Source: Terasakiella sp033100395
Lineage (GTDB): Bacteria; Pseudomonadota; Alphaproteobacteria; Rhodospirillales; Terasakiellaceae
Assembly: GCF_033100395.1 (NCBI RefSeq)
Contig: NZ_JAWLVJ010000005.1
Span: 124,001-188,000 of the forward strand
Direction: 5' to 3'
DNA: 64,000 nt
A model generated the notes under the pieces. That model was not told where the DNA came from, ran no database searches, and saw only the letters and a list, made by a program, of their open reading frames with translations. Positions 25,978 through 35,186 of this stretch are shown piece by piece; within the stretch, counting starts at the first letter, position 1; every line of letters begins with the position of its first letter. Position numbers and translations under genes: made by a program.

Positions 25978-27909
25978 TTATTTTTTCAATAGATCGTCGT
26001 AAAATGTGTTGGTTCGTTCTTTTAACTCTAACATTGAATTTCTTAATTCTTCACGAACAATTTCTCTGACAAGTTCTCTTTTTTCTTCTTGGATAACGCG
26101 TGTTGGGTAGAAAATTGTCGTCATAAACATCATGAAGATTGAACCGCGCAACATGAATTGGGCAGGTGTCGTTTCTTCGTCTGGAGAAATAATAAGTCTG
26201 GCGATACGTTCGACATATCGTGACCAGTAATTCTCTTCTTTCACGTCATCAATGGTTTCGATAATTGCATCGCAAAGGTCATTTACCTGCTGTTGCCAGT
26301 CTTCGCGTCCCCAGGTTTTTTCAAAATGTTCGTCTGTGTAAAGTTCGAAATTTTCTTTGATTTTTGCAACGGTCGCACTTTTGTCAAAAGGAAGTTCAGC
26401 AAGGGGTTTCAATGCACGGGGCAGGCGTGGAGTTGCCCGTTCGATATAGGCACCGTCACTGCAGTTGTAATACGTACGTCCGTTATTGAAGCGAATAATA
26501 CTTCTTTCAGCGACGCTTCGTGCCCAATGCATGATTGAATCGATAAAGACTGTGCCACCAAAGTTTCCTCGGTACTTATTTTTGAATTCTCGGCTGTATT
26601 TGATGTCTTTTTCGTAAGCGGTATTTTTTACATGTGTTTTTTGTGCGTCGCGTGCGCCAAAGTCCATTCCGAAGAAATAGAATTCACGTCCACCGACCTG
26701 TTGGGCGAAGGAAAGGGCTGCATTTGTAACTGTTGGGCCAACTTCTAACAATTGATAGTCAGAACCCAGGGTAAAAATAGGAGTCGAGCTCAGGCTTTGA
26801 CGGAAATACAGCACTGTATTGTCAAAACAGGCAATCGCATCTGGTTGCATCGTTGTGGTGGTCACAAGTGTTGTATTGCTTAGGTCGAACTCTTTCTTGG
26901 CTTTTTCCAAGACTGTGATAGAGGCTTCAACATTTTCTACTTCGACCTGAAAGTCAGGGCGAATGCCGGCTCGCATCAACGGCTGCAGAGATGTGCCGCC
27001 TGCAACGACCAGGGCGCGATCCTGGTTTTCTTTAATAAAGTCAATGGATTGTTCGAGAGACGGGCCTGCGCCGATAACAAATACGGGAAGATCAATCTTG
27101 ATGTCCGCGTTTTTGAAAACGAAAGATCTGTAATCTTTCATATTCAGGTAGCTGTTGCGGATCATGATTTCTTCATCATTGTAGAAACCGAGCCCCATGA
27201 CGACAAGATTGATTTCCTTGCGGATCAGATTGAACATTTCTTCCATCAAGGAACTGGGGTAGTGACGGAAAAAATCAACGCCATCACAATAAGGAGGGTT
27301 CATGCCGCGAATAAATGCAACACAATCATGAAAGGTTGCATGCGGATCAGTATGACAGAGAATATTGAGATAACGTCCCGCGTCTTTGCCATTAAAATAC
27401 GTGAAAATTTCATCCCAATCGGTGACGAAGAGGGAATGATAAAGAAATTCAATATTGGGTTCGATTAAGGTAATGCCAATGGCATTCGAACGTTTGGCAA
27501 AGGGGAGGATGTGCTGCCCCAGTCCCACGCCGAATGAAATCGCCTGAAAAGTATCATCTCCCAGCATATTGGTCGCAAAGGTGACACCTTCATCCGTTGC
27601 ACGTTTTAAAACATTATAATTATATTTCCCCGAAATTTCATCAAGGTTGTCGGTCGCCGGGGGCGTCAGAAAGACGCGGTGTCGTGCATTGAAATAAGTG
27701 TCAAGTTGTTGATCTATAAATTTATCAAGATCATCTGTGTCATATAGCTTTTGCCCCCTGAAAATGATATCCGGGGACCCGTTTTCATGGAAGAAAAGCT
27801 CTGAGTGCGGAGACTGAACCTGAGTGAGTTTCTCAAAGACGTACGGGGCATATAATTTGAAACAAGACAGGTTTTTTTCGAATAACTTGATATCGGCTTG
27901 ATCTGACAT
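25978..27909 (-). CDS. Motility accessory factor (Maf-like) flagellin glycosyltransferase, DUF115
   Basis: 643 residues from the ATG at 27909. The frame stays open back to 28140, but that would cross the flagellin terminator and stop codon, so the ATG is preferred despite a weak ribosome site. The central DUF115/MAF_flag10 signature lies near residue 280: VFVIGAGPSLEQSIDFIK, then LVVAGGTSLQPLMRAGIRPDF and a YFFGMDFG segment. Maf proteins transfer pseudaminic or legionaminic acid to flagellin in Campylobacter, Aeromonas and Magnetospirillum. Here it is directly downstream of flagellin and the full pseudaminic pathway is in the window. Confidence 0.85.
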   Translation of the reverse strand: MSDQADIKLFEKNLSCFKLYAPYVFEKLTQVQSPHSELFFHENGSPDIIFRGQKLYDTDDLDKFIDQQLDTYFNARHRVFLTPPATDNLDEISGKYNYNVLKRATDEGVTFATNMLGDDTFQAISFGVGLGQHILPFAKRSNAIGITLIEPNIEFLYHSLFVTDWDEIFTYFNGKDAGRYLNILCHTDPHATFHDCVAFIRGMNPPYCDGVDFFRHYPSSLMEEMFNLIRKEINLVVMGLGFYNDEEIMIRNSYLNMKDYRSFVFKNADIKIDLPVFVIGAGPSLEQSIDFIKENQDRALVVAGGTSLQPLMRAGIRPDFQVEVENVEASITVLEKAKKEFDLSNTTLVTTTTMQPDAIACFDNTVLYFRQSLSSTPIFTLGSDYQLLEVGPTVTNAALSFAQQVGGREFYFFGMDFGARDAQKTHVKNTAYEKDIKYSREFKNKYRGNFGGTVFIDSIMHWARSVAERSIIRFNNGRTYYNCSDGAYIERATPRLPRALKPLAELPFDKSATVAKIKENFELYTDEHFEKTWGREDWQQQVNDLCDAIIETIDDVKEENYWSRYVERIARLIISPDEETTPAQFMLRGSIFMMFMTTIFYPTRVIQEEKRELVREIVREELRNSMLELKERTNTFYDDLLKK

Positions 27910-27961
27910 GCTGAAAAACGATTTGCTATGAATAAAAAACAGTATAGGGAATTTATAGAAC

Positions 27962-27991
27962 AAAAAAAGGAGGATGTAAAAACATCCTCCT
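27962..27991 (-). terminator. Intrinsic terminator of the flagellin gene
   Basis: On the minus strand a ten-base stem (AGGAGGATGT with ACATCCTCCT, loop TTTT) is followed by seven T. It starts 27 bases after the flagellin stop, so most flagellin transcripts should end before the Maf-like gene. Confidence 0.88.
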
Positions 27992-28018
27992 CTAATTTGT
28001 ATTCGGGTTTTAAATTCC

Positions 28019-29194
28019 TTAACGGAAGAGACCCAAGATACCTTGTTCTGCTTGACCCGCGAAGGACAGGGCCTGAATACCCAATTGCTGGCGTGTTTGA
28101 AGTGCCAACAGGTTTGCACCCTCTTCGTTAAGGTCTGCAAGTGTCAGTTTGTCAGAACCTGCTTGCAGTGTATTCACATATGTTTCAGTGAATTCAAGGC
28201 GTGTTTGCAACAGGGCAACGTTCGAACCAAGGTTTTGTGATTTGGTACGAAGTGTTGTCAATGCACTTTCCAAATCAGTAATGGCCGCACTTACCTGAGT
28301 TGTGAAGTCTTTATCCAGAACGCGAACACCATCTGTTTCAGACGCTGTGATGGAACCACCAGCAAGTTCGATTTTACCTGAACCAGAAGCGTTACCCGCA
28401 CTTTGGATAGTCAGTGTGATTGCCTTACCGGCAGAAAGAACCGCGCCACCAGAGAAGGCGTAGTTATCACCACCGTTACCACCGGAACTTACGGTGATGG
28501 TGAAGGTGTTACCACCATAAGAGAAGGTGTAAGTTGTTGCACCAGAGCCGTTACCCAGAGTAAAGGCTGTTTCACCAGCGTAAGTAAGGGTGATTTTTTC
28601 CTGACCGGAAAGTGTCGTGTTGGTAACACGAGCATAAGAGAAGTTCAGAACTTGACCAGTTGTTGCTTTCGCAGTAACGGCTTTCTCAATGCCCAGACCT
28701 TGTTGTGCACGAAGGTCAACAGAAGCCACTGAAAGTGTACTTGTTGTTTCGTTTGAGAATTGAACAGTCAGCGTGCTGCCTGTACCGTTTACAAGGTTCA
28801 GACCTTGATATTCAGCGTCAGCTGTCAGGTTGTTAATCTGTGTGCGAAGGTCGTTAAACTGGCTAACCAATTCGCCAATTTGAGAGCTAGTCGCAGATTT
28901 AGCAGAAAGTGCAAGACCTTTAAGCTGTGCCACGATATCTTCAACGGCTTCCGTTGCATCAAGTGCAGCTGTTACTGTTGAGATACCTTGGTCAATATCG
29001 TTCTTTTTACTGTCAAAATCAGAAGCACGGTCACTGAGTGTCTTCGCCTGGAAGAACTTTACAGGATCGTCAATCGCAGACGCAACTTCAAGGCCTGTAG
29101 ACAGACGGCCTTGTGTACGTTCGATAAGATTTGTGGTGTTTTGCAGTGACAGCAGGCTGTCGCGAACAGCTGCTGATAACGTTACGTTAGACAT
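28019..29194 (-). CDS. fliC: Flagellin
   Basis: 391 residues, filament subunit exported by the flagellar type III system. The N-terminal D0/D1 helices are intact (LSAAVRDSLLSLQNT, then RLSTGLEVASAIDDPVKFFQA). Residues about 165-290 form a Gly/Thr/Ser-rich exposed domain with many possible O-glycosylation sites. The C-terminal D1/D0 ends in NLLALQTRQQLGIQALSFAGQAEQGILGLFR. AAGGAG precedes the ATG. A 5' leader of about 70 bases contains a small hairpin that could be the target of FlbT, which is encoded at 36103-36522. It is the only full-length flagellin in the window. Confidence 0.96.
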   Translation of the reverse strand: MSNVTLSAAVRDSLLSLQNTTNLIERTQGRLSTGLEVASAIDDPVKFFQAKTLSDRASDFDSKKNDIDQGISTVTAALDATEAVEDIVAQLKGLALSAKSATSSQIGELVSQFNDLRTQINNLTADAEYQGLNLVNGTGSTLTVQFSNETTSTLSVASVDLRAQQGLGIEKAVTAKATTGQVLNFSYARVTNTTLSGQEKITLTYAGETAFTLGNGSGATTYTFSYGGNTFTITVSSGGNGGDNYAFSGGAVLSAGKAITLTIQSAGNASGSGKIELAGGSITASETDGVRVLDKDFTTQVSAAITDLESALTTLRTKSQNLGSNVALLQTRLEFTETYVNTLQAGSDKLTLADLNEEGANLLALQTRQQLGIQALSFAGQAEQGILGLFR

Positions 29195-29220
29195 AATAAA
29201 CTCCTTTCTAGAGTACTTTC

Positions 29221-29240
29221 GTTGGAGATTCTTCTCCTAC
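29221..29240 (-). promoter_or_regulatory. Hairpin in the flagellin 5' leader, candidate FlbT target
   Basis: On the minus strand GTAGGAGA-AGAA-TCTCCAAC folds into an eight-pair stem with one mismatch, ending 26 bases before the flagellin ATG. The TCTCC arm can instead pair with the GGAG of the ribosome site, so two alternative folds are possible. In Caulobacter FlbT acts on the flagellin mRNA leader; a similar role here is inference. Confidence 0.45.
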
Positions 29241-29269
29241 AATGCCGATAGATAACCGGTTACTCTGGA

Positions 29270-29297
29270 TTGTTATATATAAAGACTTAACTGTCAA
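29270..29297 (-). promoter_or_regulatory. Possible sigma-70-type promoter of flagellin
   Basis: Minus strand TTGACA at 29297-29292, 16-base spacer, TAACAA at 29275-29270. The -35 box overlaps the last codons of the upstream TPR gene. I found no sigma-54 or sigma-28 pattern in this leader on the coding strand. The -10 box is only moderate. Confidence 0.35.
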
Positions 29298-30795
29298 TAG
29301 GAAAAAAATGCCGGGTATTCTGGCGTTGAATGTGGTGTTTAAGTTGGGTCGAGGTGTTGACGAGAACCTCATTCCAGCTCTGATCAGAAGGGCAGCGAAT
29401 GAGAGTTAGGGAAGGGTATAATACTGTTGTCGTTTTGCCCCACCCCCAACGCCAATCCGGTATTGTCGGCAGCATCAGCCAGGTCGGTACGTTCATGGCG
29501 CCTGCAATATGTGCGGTTGCGGAATCACATGTAATCATGAGGTCCATTTGTGAAATGGCCGCTGCAAGAGGTGCAAGACCTCTGTCTTCACCCAGTAAAT
29601 CTGTTTCCAGGTCTTCAATGGGAAAAGGAACGTTTTTAATTTGGTCTGTGCCAAAGATCGCCTGAACACTGATCAGATCAATTCCTTCGAGCTTGGCAAT
29701 CGGTTCAAAGGCGCTTAAAGGAATGGAACGTGTTGCATCACGTGGGTAGTCAGGGTTTCCTTGCCAGGAAATACCGATTTTGAATCCGTTGTGGGAGGAA
29801 AGCCTCTCTTGGAATTTCAGAACGAGGTCGTCGGGTGCTTTCAAATAAGGAAATTCATAGTCCAGATCCGGCAAATTCAGGGATCTCAGGACATAGGGAA
29901 TATCCATGATGGAAATCAGAAAATCTGCGTCGGGCTTTTCTTGATCGGCATTGTGGATTGTGATCGATTTGTTTTCTGGGATCAGCCGTTCAAAAAGTTC
30001 AATCAGGATGGGGCGTGTATCAAGAATGACATGGGCGCCCATCGCGCACAAATGAAACACATACCGCACAAAGTGAACTGTGTCGCCCAGCCCTTGTTCC
30101 CACGTTACCAGGATGGATTTTCCTTGCAGGGGCTGACCCACCCATTGGGTATAGTTGTCTTTGAAAGATGTAAATTGGGGAGCTTGGTATCTGTGGCGCC
30201 ACGAATAATGTTCCCACGCCTCGGTTGTTTCGCCAAGAGAGAGCAGAAGGGTGCCAAACAGAAAGTGATTTTCGGCATCATCTGGTGTGAGTGCCAATAG
30301 TTCTTTGTATGCTTCCGCAGCTTTTTCCAGTTTTTGCATATAGAATAAAGTACGAGCGAGATCCTTCAGGTTTACGCAGTTCTTTGGTTCTAGTTCCCGG
30401 ATGATTGAAAAATGCTTCAGGGCGAGTTCAAGTTGGGCGGTCTCATAGTATTTCTGTGCCAAGCTGGAATGAATTCGCGTTGAATCAGGTAAAAGCTGGA
30501 GCGTATAGTTCAGATGTCTGATGGAGAGTTTTTTTTGATTACTTCGCCACATAGCCTCAGAAATAAGGAAATTAAGTTCTACATGTTTGGGGGCCAGTTT
30601 CAAAGCATTTTGAGCGATCTTTTGCGCTGTTTTAAAATCTGATTGGTTGAAGTGTAAAATGGCAAGACGATGTCTGCTCATCACATCTTTGGGTGAGAGT
30701 TCAGCCAATTGGGTGAAAAGTGCAATAGCCTTTTCGTTTTCACCAGCCTGTTCTAATTCTATGGCCTGATTATATAGATCTTCAATTTCGGTCAT
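29287..30795 (-). CDS. TPR protein with a GT9-like glycosyltransferase C-terminus
   Basis: 502 residues. Residues 1-200 are tandem TPR units (LYNQAIELEQAGENEKAIALF, DVMSRHRLAILHFNQSDFKTA, LALKHFSIIRELEPKNC and others). Residues about 225-500 resemble ADP-heptose:LPS heptosyltransferases: SILVTWEQGLGDTVHFVRYV, FKIGISWQGNPDYPRDATRSIPL, and the late DLMITCDSATAHIAGAMNVPTWLML. The preceding gene has the same architecture and overlaps by 4 bases. Such TPR-GT fusions often lie beside flagellin genes and may modify flagellin, which is inference. Confidence 0.72.
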   Translation of the reverse strand: MTEIEDLYNQAIELEQAGENEKAIALFTQLAELSPKDVMSRHRLAILHFNQSDFKTAQKIAQNALKLAPKHVELNFLISEAMWRSNQKKLSIRHLNYTLQLLPDSTRIHSSLAQKYYETAQLELALKHFSIIRELEPKNCVNLKDLARTLFYMQKLEKAAEAYKELLALTPDDAENHFLFGTLLLSLGETTEAWEHYSWRHRYQAPQFTSFKDNYTQWVGQPLQGKSILVTWEQGLGDTVHFVRYVFHLCAMGAHVILDTRPILIELFERLIPENKSITIHNADQEKPDADFLISIMDIPYVLRSLNLPDLDYEFPYLKAPDDLVLKFQERLSSHNGFKIGISWQGNPDYPRDATRSIPLSAFEPIAKLEGIDLISVQAIFGTDQIKNVPFPIEDLETDLLGEDRGLAPLAAAISQMDLMITCDSATAHIAGAMNVPTWLMLPTIPDWRWGWGKTTTVLYPSLTLIRCPSDQSWNEVLVNTSTQLKHHIQRQNTRHFFPIDS

Positions 30796-32285
30796 TTTTT
30801 TGTGAGTGCTATTAGGTTTGTCTTGATACGGTCAATGACGCTCTCCCACTGACCATAGTTTTCCTGCTTGTAAATTGTGAGGCTCGGGTAAAGTGTGGAT
30901 TGATCATTGATGCTCGTCCATCTCCAATCAGGGGAAGAATGCAGAATAATCCATGTTTTCTTTCCAAGTAAACCCGATAGATGAGCAACTGATGTATCTA
31001 CGGTTATCACAAGATCCAAATTTTTGATGATATGTGCGGTTTCGAGGTAGTTGGAATTCAGGTTAAGAGGGGTGCTCAGATTGTACTTTTCCCGAATATC
31101 ATCTGATGTATCGGGCATCAAACTGACCCAGTTCACCCCGTTGATTTCAAGAAGGTGAGAAATGGGTTCTAATCCGCAAGAGCGCAATGCATTGTTGGCA
31201 AAAGCTTTTGAACCAGTCCAGCAGATACCGACATTCAGTTTCTCGCTTGTGGTTGAGTGATCAATTGATAATGTGGGCGGGATGCTGGGTGCGATAGGCG
31301 TTTCATAAATATCATAAAGATAGGGCAGGCTTAAAAGTGAACATTGTCTATCGCACACTGGGGGGCTGTCGGTATGTGAACTGGCAGGTAATCCCAACTC
31401 CTTGAAAAGCGGGACAATGGCGGGATGGCACAACAGGTGATAGTCGATGTTGTGTTTTTCAAGTATGCGTAAGTATCGGCTGAAATGGATCGCATCCCCA
31501 GCGCCTTGTTCAGTATAGACAAGAAGGCGTTTGCTTTCAGAAGTTTCGTGTTTATGGAGAGGGGGGAAATAGGACCATTTAGGGGCGTTGGCTTTTTGGA
31601 GGCGCCATTCAAATTCTTGAAACCCGTCGGCCATTTGCCCTCTTGCCAGCAGACATTGTGCATATTCGAAGTGACTGTCCACATGGTCTGGTGTTTCCAG
31701 TAAGGCCGTCACAAATGCTTGTTCTGCGTCATCCAGTAATCCGAGATCGCGGGCAACTAATCCTATGTTAAAATAATCCTGATGTGCCAATTTATGATGT
31801 TTTTGTGCTGAGGAATAGGTCTCAAGCGCTTTTTCTAGTTGGTGCCCTTGCACATATGATTTTACTAGAATGCGCCATATCTGCAGATTGCTTTTGTCAA
31901 GTTCAAGATAGGTTTTACAATATTTTTGCGTTTCTTCATCAAGGCCTGACTTTTGTGCAGAAATGACCAGATTGAACAGGAGGCCAAGGTCAGGGGCATT
32001 GGGGTCGTATAGGTCCTTCAGTGTTTGACAAGCAACGTCATGGCGGTGGGTCTTGATCGCAAAAACAGCCAGATTTTTTTTCAATCCCGTGTTGTGTGGG
32101 GCCAGGGCAAGGGCCTTGCTCTGGTATTGGTAGGCTTCTTCATCTTTTCCAAGAGCGCTATAGGCGATGGCCTGTACTTCCAGAACAAGAGGATCATCAT
32201 CATGTAGGGACTGACTGACAAGGATTGCCTGTTTAAACTCGCCTTGGTTGATCAGTCTTCTAATCTGTTTGAGGTCATCACCCAT
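30792..32285 (-). CDS. TPR protein with a GT9-like glycosyltransferase C-terminus (paralogue)
   Basis: 497 residues, same design as its neighbour: TPR repeats over residues 1-220, then RLLVYTEQGAGDAIHFSRYLRIL, LNVGICWTGSKAFANNALRSCGL and DLVITVDTSVAHLSGLLGKKTWIIL. The conserved E-Q-G-x-G-D and the D-T-S-x-A-H blocks agree with the nucleotide-sugar site of GT9 enzymes. Stop and next start overlap as ATGA, so the two are co-translated. The pair probably arose by tandem duplication, though the sequences have diverged strongly. Confidence 0.7.
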   Translation of the reverse strand: MGDDLKQIRRLINQGEFKQAILVSQSLHDDDPLVLEVQAIAYSALGKDEEAYQYQSKALALAPHNTGLKKNLAVFAIKTHRHDVACQTLKDLYDPNAPDLGLLFNLVISAQKSGLDEETQKYCKTYLELDKSNLQIWRILVKSYVQGHQLEKALETYSSAQKHHKLAHQDYFNIGLVARDLGLLDDAEQAFVTALLETPDHVDSHFEYAQCLLARGQMADGFQEFEWRLQKANAPKWSYFPPLHKHETSESKRLLVYTEQGAGDAIHFSRYLRILEKHNIDYHLLCHPAIVPLFKELGLPASSHTDSPPVCDRQCSLLSLPYLYDIYETPIAPSIPPTLSIDHSTTSEKLNVGICWTGSKAFANNALRSCGLEPISHLLEINGVNWVSLMPDTSDDIREKYNLSTPLNLNSNYLETAHIIKNLDLVITVDTSVAHLSGLLGKKTWIILHSSPDWRWTSINDQSTLYPSLTIYKQENYGQWESVIDRIKTNLIALTKK

Positions 32286-32294
32286 TTTTTCTGC

Positions 32295-33185
32295 TTATAA
32301 ATAAGCTTTGTGGGTGCCGATGATAAATTCACTTTCCGGGGCATTGTGCTGAATATTGCCAAAGACATCCGGGTGCTTTGCACCTGGGATAACCATTTGC
32401 ATATAGCCGCGTGTGCCACCTTCAATGAAATGAAGGAAGAAAGAATTCAGGAAAAGTGAATTGATGATACTGAATATCGCTTTGGTATCTGTTTTGTAAC
32501 CGTGGATCATCAGATAGGGATGATGGTGCATAATCTCCAGATCAACAATTTTGTTGAAACGTCCGTCAATGCCATTAACCAGGTCATTTTTTAATAGATG
32601 GTAGGACAGTGGGATATTTTCTTTGGCACTAAAAGGGTTTTCTTCGTAATTGTCATAAACATAACGCAGTGTTTCACCATGTTCAGGGCGCAAGACCATC
32701 ACCCCTGTATTGATCATGTCATCGACATCGCCAGCAAGCCCAGCTCTTTCATATCTTTCGCTGAAAGACATTTTCCCGGCCTTGGCAATTTCCTGATTAA
32801 TATTATTCTTGATGGTGCGCGCAAAACCGCCGTCAATCATTTCTGCAGAGTAGGTTTCGTTATAGCGAACGACACCAATTTTGTCGGATTGATTGCTGTC
32901 TACAATACATGGGGCCGTTTCTGAATTGATTACAATGTCTGTATCAATCCAAACCAGATGGTCATATCCCTGGGTTTCTTCGGCTTCCAGAATCAGGAGT
33001 TTTTGCCAGTGAGGAGGCCTGGTCGTGGCGAGTTCTGAATCATCAAGCCAACGTTTGATTATGACAATATCGTAGCCATATTTTTCTGCATATGGTTCCC
33101 ACGTTCTTTTGCAGTACTTATTCCAGAGATCGACATAGTGGTCGCCAATCGCAAGTGTCACCAATGCCTTCTTATTTTTTTGCAT
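32295..33185 (-). CDS. Putative GT-A glycosyltransferase
   Basis: 296 residues from the ATG at 33185; the frame begins earlier only by using a TTG. Near the start comes ALVTLAIGDHYVDLW, then YGYDIVIIKRW, PPHWQKLLILEA and HLVWIDTDIVI, in which DTD is a DxD metal/nucleotide-sugar motif. INTGVMVLR follows in the usual place. The pattern resembles the GMA12/MNN10 (GT34) and related galactosyltransferases. Last gene upstream of the TPR-GT pair in the same direction. Substrate unknown. Confidence 0.66.
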   Translation of the reverse strand: MQKNKKALVTLAIGDHYVDLWNKYCKRTWEPYAEKYGYDIVIIKRWLDDSELATTRPPHWQKLLILEAEETQGYDHLVWIDTDIVINSETAPCIVDSNQSDKIGVVRYNETYSAEMIDGGFARTIKNNINQEIAKAGKMSFSERYERAGLAGDVDDMINTGVMVLRPEHGETLRYVYDNYEENPFSAKENIPLSYHLLKNDLVNGIDGRFNKIVDLEIMHHHPYLMIHGYKTDTKAIFSIINSLFLNSFFLHFIEGGTRGYMQMVIPGAKHPDVFGNIQHNAPESEFIIGTHKAYL

Positions 33186-33313
33186 AATCAAGTCTCGCTT
33201 TATCAATCAGTCTTTACATATAATGGGCAAGGCGGTTAAGAAAAGGCAAACGAATTGTAAAAAATGCCAAAAAAATCGCCAACTTGGACATTTGACCATC
33301 ATGAGGACCTGCT

Positions 33314-34363
33314 ATGGACGTGCTTGAGATCGCCGGAGTGAAAATTGGGAAAGGGCAGCCCCCTTTCATTATTGCAGAAGTTTCGGCAAACCATAATGGT
33401 GATATCGGCCGTGCCTTGGAACTTTTGGAGGTGGCGAAAAAAAGTGGTGCGCAAGCCGTAAAATTACAAACATATCGTGCAGATACGATTACAATTGATT
33501 GTTCAAAACCTGATTTCTTGATTCCGAAAGGGCCATGGGCAGGGCGTCGATTGTATGATTTGTATGATGAGGCCCATACGCCTTGGGAATGGCATGGTCC
33601 CTTGTTTGAGCGCGCGCGTGAATTGGGTTTGATTGCGTTTAGCTCTCCCTTTGATGAAACGGCGATTGATTTTTTGGAAACATTTGATGTACCTGCCTAC
33701 AAGGTTGCCTCCTTTGAATTGTTGGATCTGCCGCTTGTCAGAAGTATGGCGCGCACCATGAAACCCATAATTATGTCAACGGGAATGGCTAATCTCAAAG
33801 AAATTGAAGATGCCGTGAGTGCCGTTCGGGGGGAGGGGAATGAACAGATTATTCTTTTACATTGTGTTAGTTCCTACCCGGCAAAATATGAAGAAGCCAA
33901 CCTAAAAACGATTGGCGCGCTCCGAGATGCTTTTGATTGTCCGATTGGTCTTTCAGATCATACTTTAGGGACGTCTGTTTCTGTTGCTGCCGTCGCGATG
34001 GAAGCTTCTGTCATTGAAAAGCACTTTACCCTTCGCCGCGCCGATGGCGGGGCAGATAGTGCTTTTTCTTTGGAACCGGACGAATTGAAGAAACTTGTGG
34101 AAGAAACGGGACAGGCCTGGTCTGCACTTGGGCATGCGAGTTTTGAACAGACCGAAGGCGAGAAAGAAAACAGTCTGTTCAGACGGTCACTTTATGTGGT
34201 TGAAGACATTGCCAAGGGAGATGTGATCTCAGTTCAAAATGTTCGATCCATCCGACCAGGCTTCGGTCTTTCCCCAGACATGTTTTCAAAAATTGAGGGG
34301 AAAAAAGTGACAGAAGACCTGGAAAGGGGCACCGCGCTTAAAATGGATTACATTGAGGTCTAG
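33314..34363 (+). CDS. pseI: Pseudaminic acid synthase PseI
   Basis: 349 residues, NeuB-family enzyme that condenses the 2,4-diacetamido-altrose with phosphoenolpyruvate. The N-terminal barrel has FIIAEVSANHNGDIGRALELL (18-38), AVKLQTYRADTIT, VASFELLDLPLVR, IIMSTGMANLKEIEDA and GLSDHTLG. The C-terminal antifreeze-like/SAF domain begins near 285 with RRSLYVVEDIAKGDVIS. The SFELLDLPL and DTITID patterns favour PseI over NeuB or LegI. It is the only plus-strand gene here; its stop overlaps the convergent methyltransferase stop as CTAG. Confidence 0.9.
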   Translation: MDVLEIAGVKIGKGQPPFIIAEVSANHNGDIGRALELLEVAKKSGAQAVKLQTYRADTITIDCSKPDFLIPKGPWAGRRLYDLYDEAHTPWEWHGPLFERARELGLIAFSSPFDETAIDFLETFDVPAYKVASFELLDLPLVRSMARTMKPIIMSTGMANLKEIEDAVSAVRGEGNEQIILLHCVSSYPAKYEEANLKTIGALRDAFDCPIGLSDHTLGTSVSVAAVAMEASVIEKHFTLRRADGGADSAFSLEPDELKKLVEETGQAWSALGHASFEQTEGEKENSLFRRSLYVVEDIAKGDVISVQNVRSIRPGFGLSPDMFSKIEGKKVTEDLERGTALKMDYIEV

Positions 34364-35091
34364 GCGTCTTTAACAGAGAATGTAGGGATGAGAACTGGAC
34401 GGTCTTTGACGCGTGCAGCCCTATGTTTAAAGGTCATTTTTGACGGGAAATCAGGTAGTTCAAGAGCGCTGTTATAGACATTCATAAACCCGCCCAGGAA
34501 ATATTGCGCATTGGGAGAATTAACATTTCGGCATAGTACATATGAGGGGAAATTTTCCCAGGTCATTGCAAAAAGGGTAAATTCTCCCTCTTCCAGGAAT
34601 TCATTGACGGCTTCAATTACACCAAAATTCATACGTTTTGCATCTGGGTGATTGGTATAGTCATGCCCTAGAATAAATCCGTCTTCTTTTATTTTGTCTT
34701 TGTAAGCCTGTAAATCCGCTTTCACACCCTCATAACTATGAAGTCCATCAATAAAAATCCAATCTAAAGATTTATCTGCATATTGGCTGGCAACATTTGT
34801 GGAGTAGTCGCGATGGATTTTCACTTGTCCAGTTTGTGTTTGTTGCTTGAACCGTTTTGAGACATATCGGAAACGGCCTTCTTGTTTGTTGTTGCTAACA
34901 TTGTTCACATCATCCTTGTAATCACTGCGCTCCTGATATTCCCATGGGTCAATCAGGTGCAGTTCGCTCGGACTGTTTTTTGCCAAAATTTCTTGAGAAA
35001 AGTTACCCTCGCAGACACCGATTTCCACGACTCTTCCTTGTTGAGGTAGAAAGGGAAGAATTTCAGTGCGCGCTGTCGGGAGAAGGTACAT
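34360..35091 (-). CDS. Class I SAM-dependent methyltransferase
   Basis: 243 residues. RVVEIGVCEGNFSQEIL at about 19-35 is the SAM-binding loop, SELHLIDPWEY follows as the acidic loop, and LDWIFIDGLHSYEGVKADLQAY with FILGHDYTNH matches the Methyltransf_24 type with metal-binding Asp/His residues. This group often methylates sugars in surface glycan loci. It converges with pseI with a 4-base overlap. Confidence 0.7.
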   Translation of the reverse strand: MYLLPTARTEILPFLPQQGRVVEIGVCEGNFSQEILAKNSPSELHLIDPWEYQERSDYKDDVNNVSNNKQEGRFRYVSKRFKQQTQTGQVKIHRDYSTNVASQYADKSLDWIFIDGLHSYEGVKADLQAYKDKIKEDGFILGHDYTNHPDAKRMNFGVIEAVNEFLEEGEFTLFAMTWENFPSYVLCRNVNSPNAQYFLGGFMNVYNSALELPDFPSKMTFKHRAARVKDRPVLIPTFSVKDA

Positions 35092-35186
35092 GTTAGCCTC
35101 AGAATAAAAATTGGAATATTGAGGCTAGCATACATAAGGTAAACAACAAGTGAAAAGAGGAAGATGTTTGCTGAAGCTGGTATGGC

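Noticed and set aside
27910..28140. Upstream extension of the Maf-like gene
   Set aside because: It runs through the flagellin terminator and stop codon and encodes no conserved sequence.
29240..29256. Sigma-28 like GCCGATAG near flagellin
   Set aside because: It lies on the strand pointing away from flagellin and no -35 partner is at the right distance.
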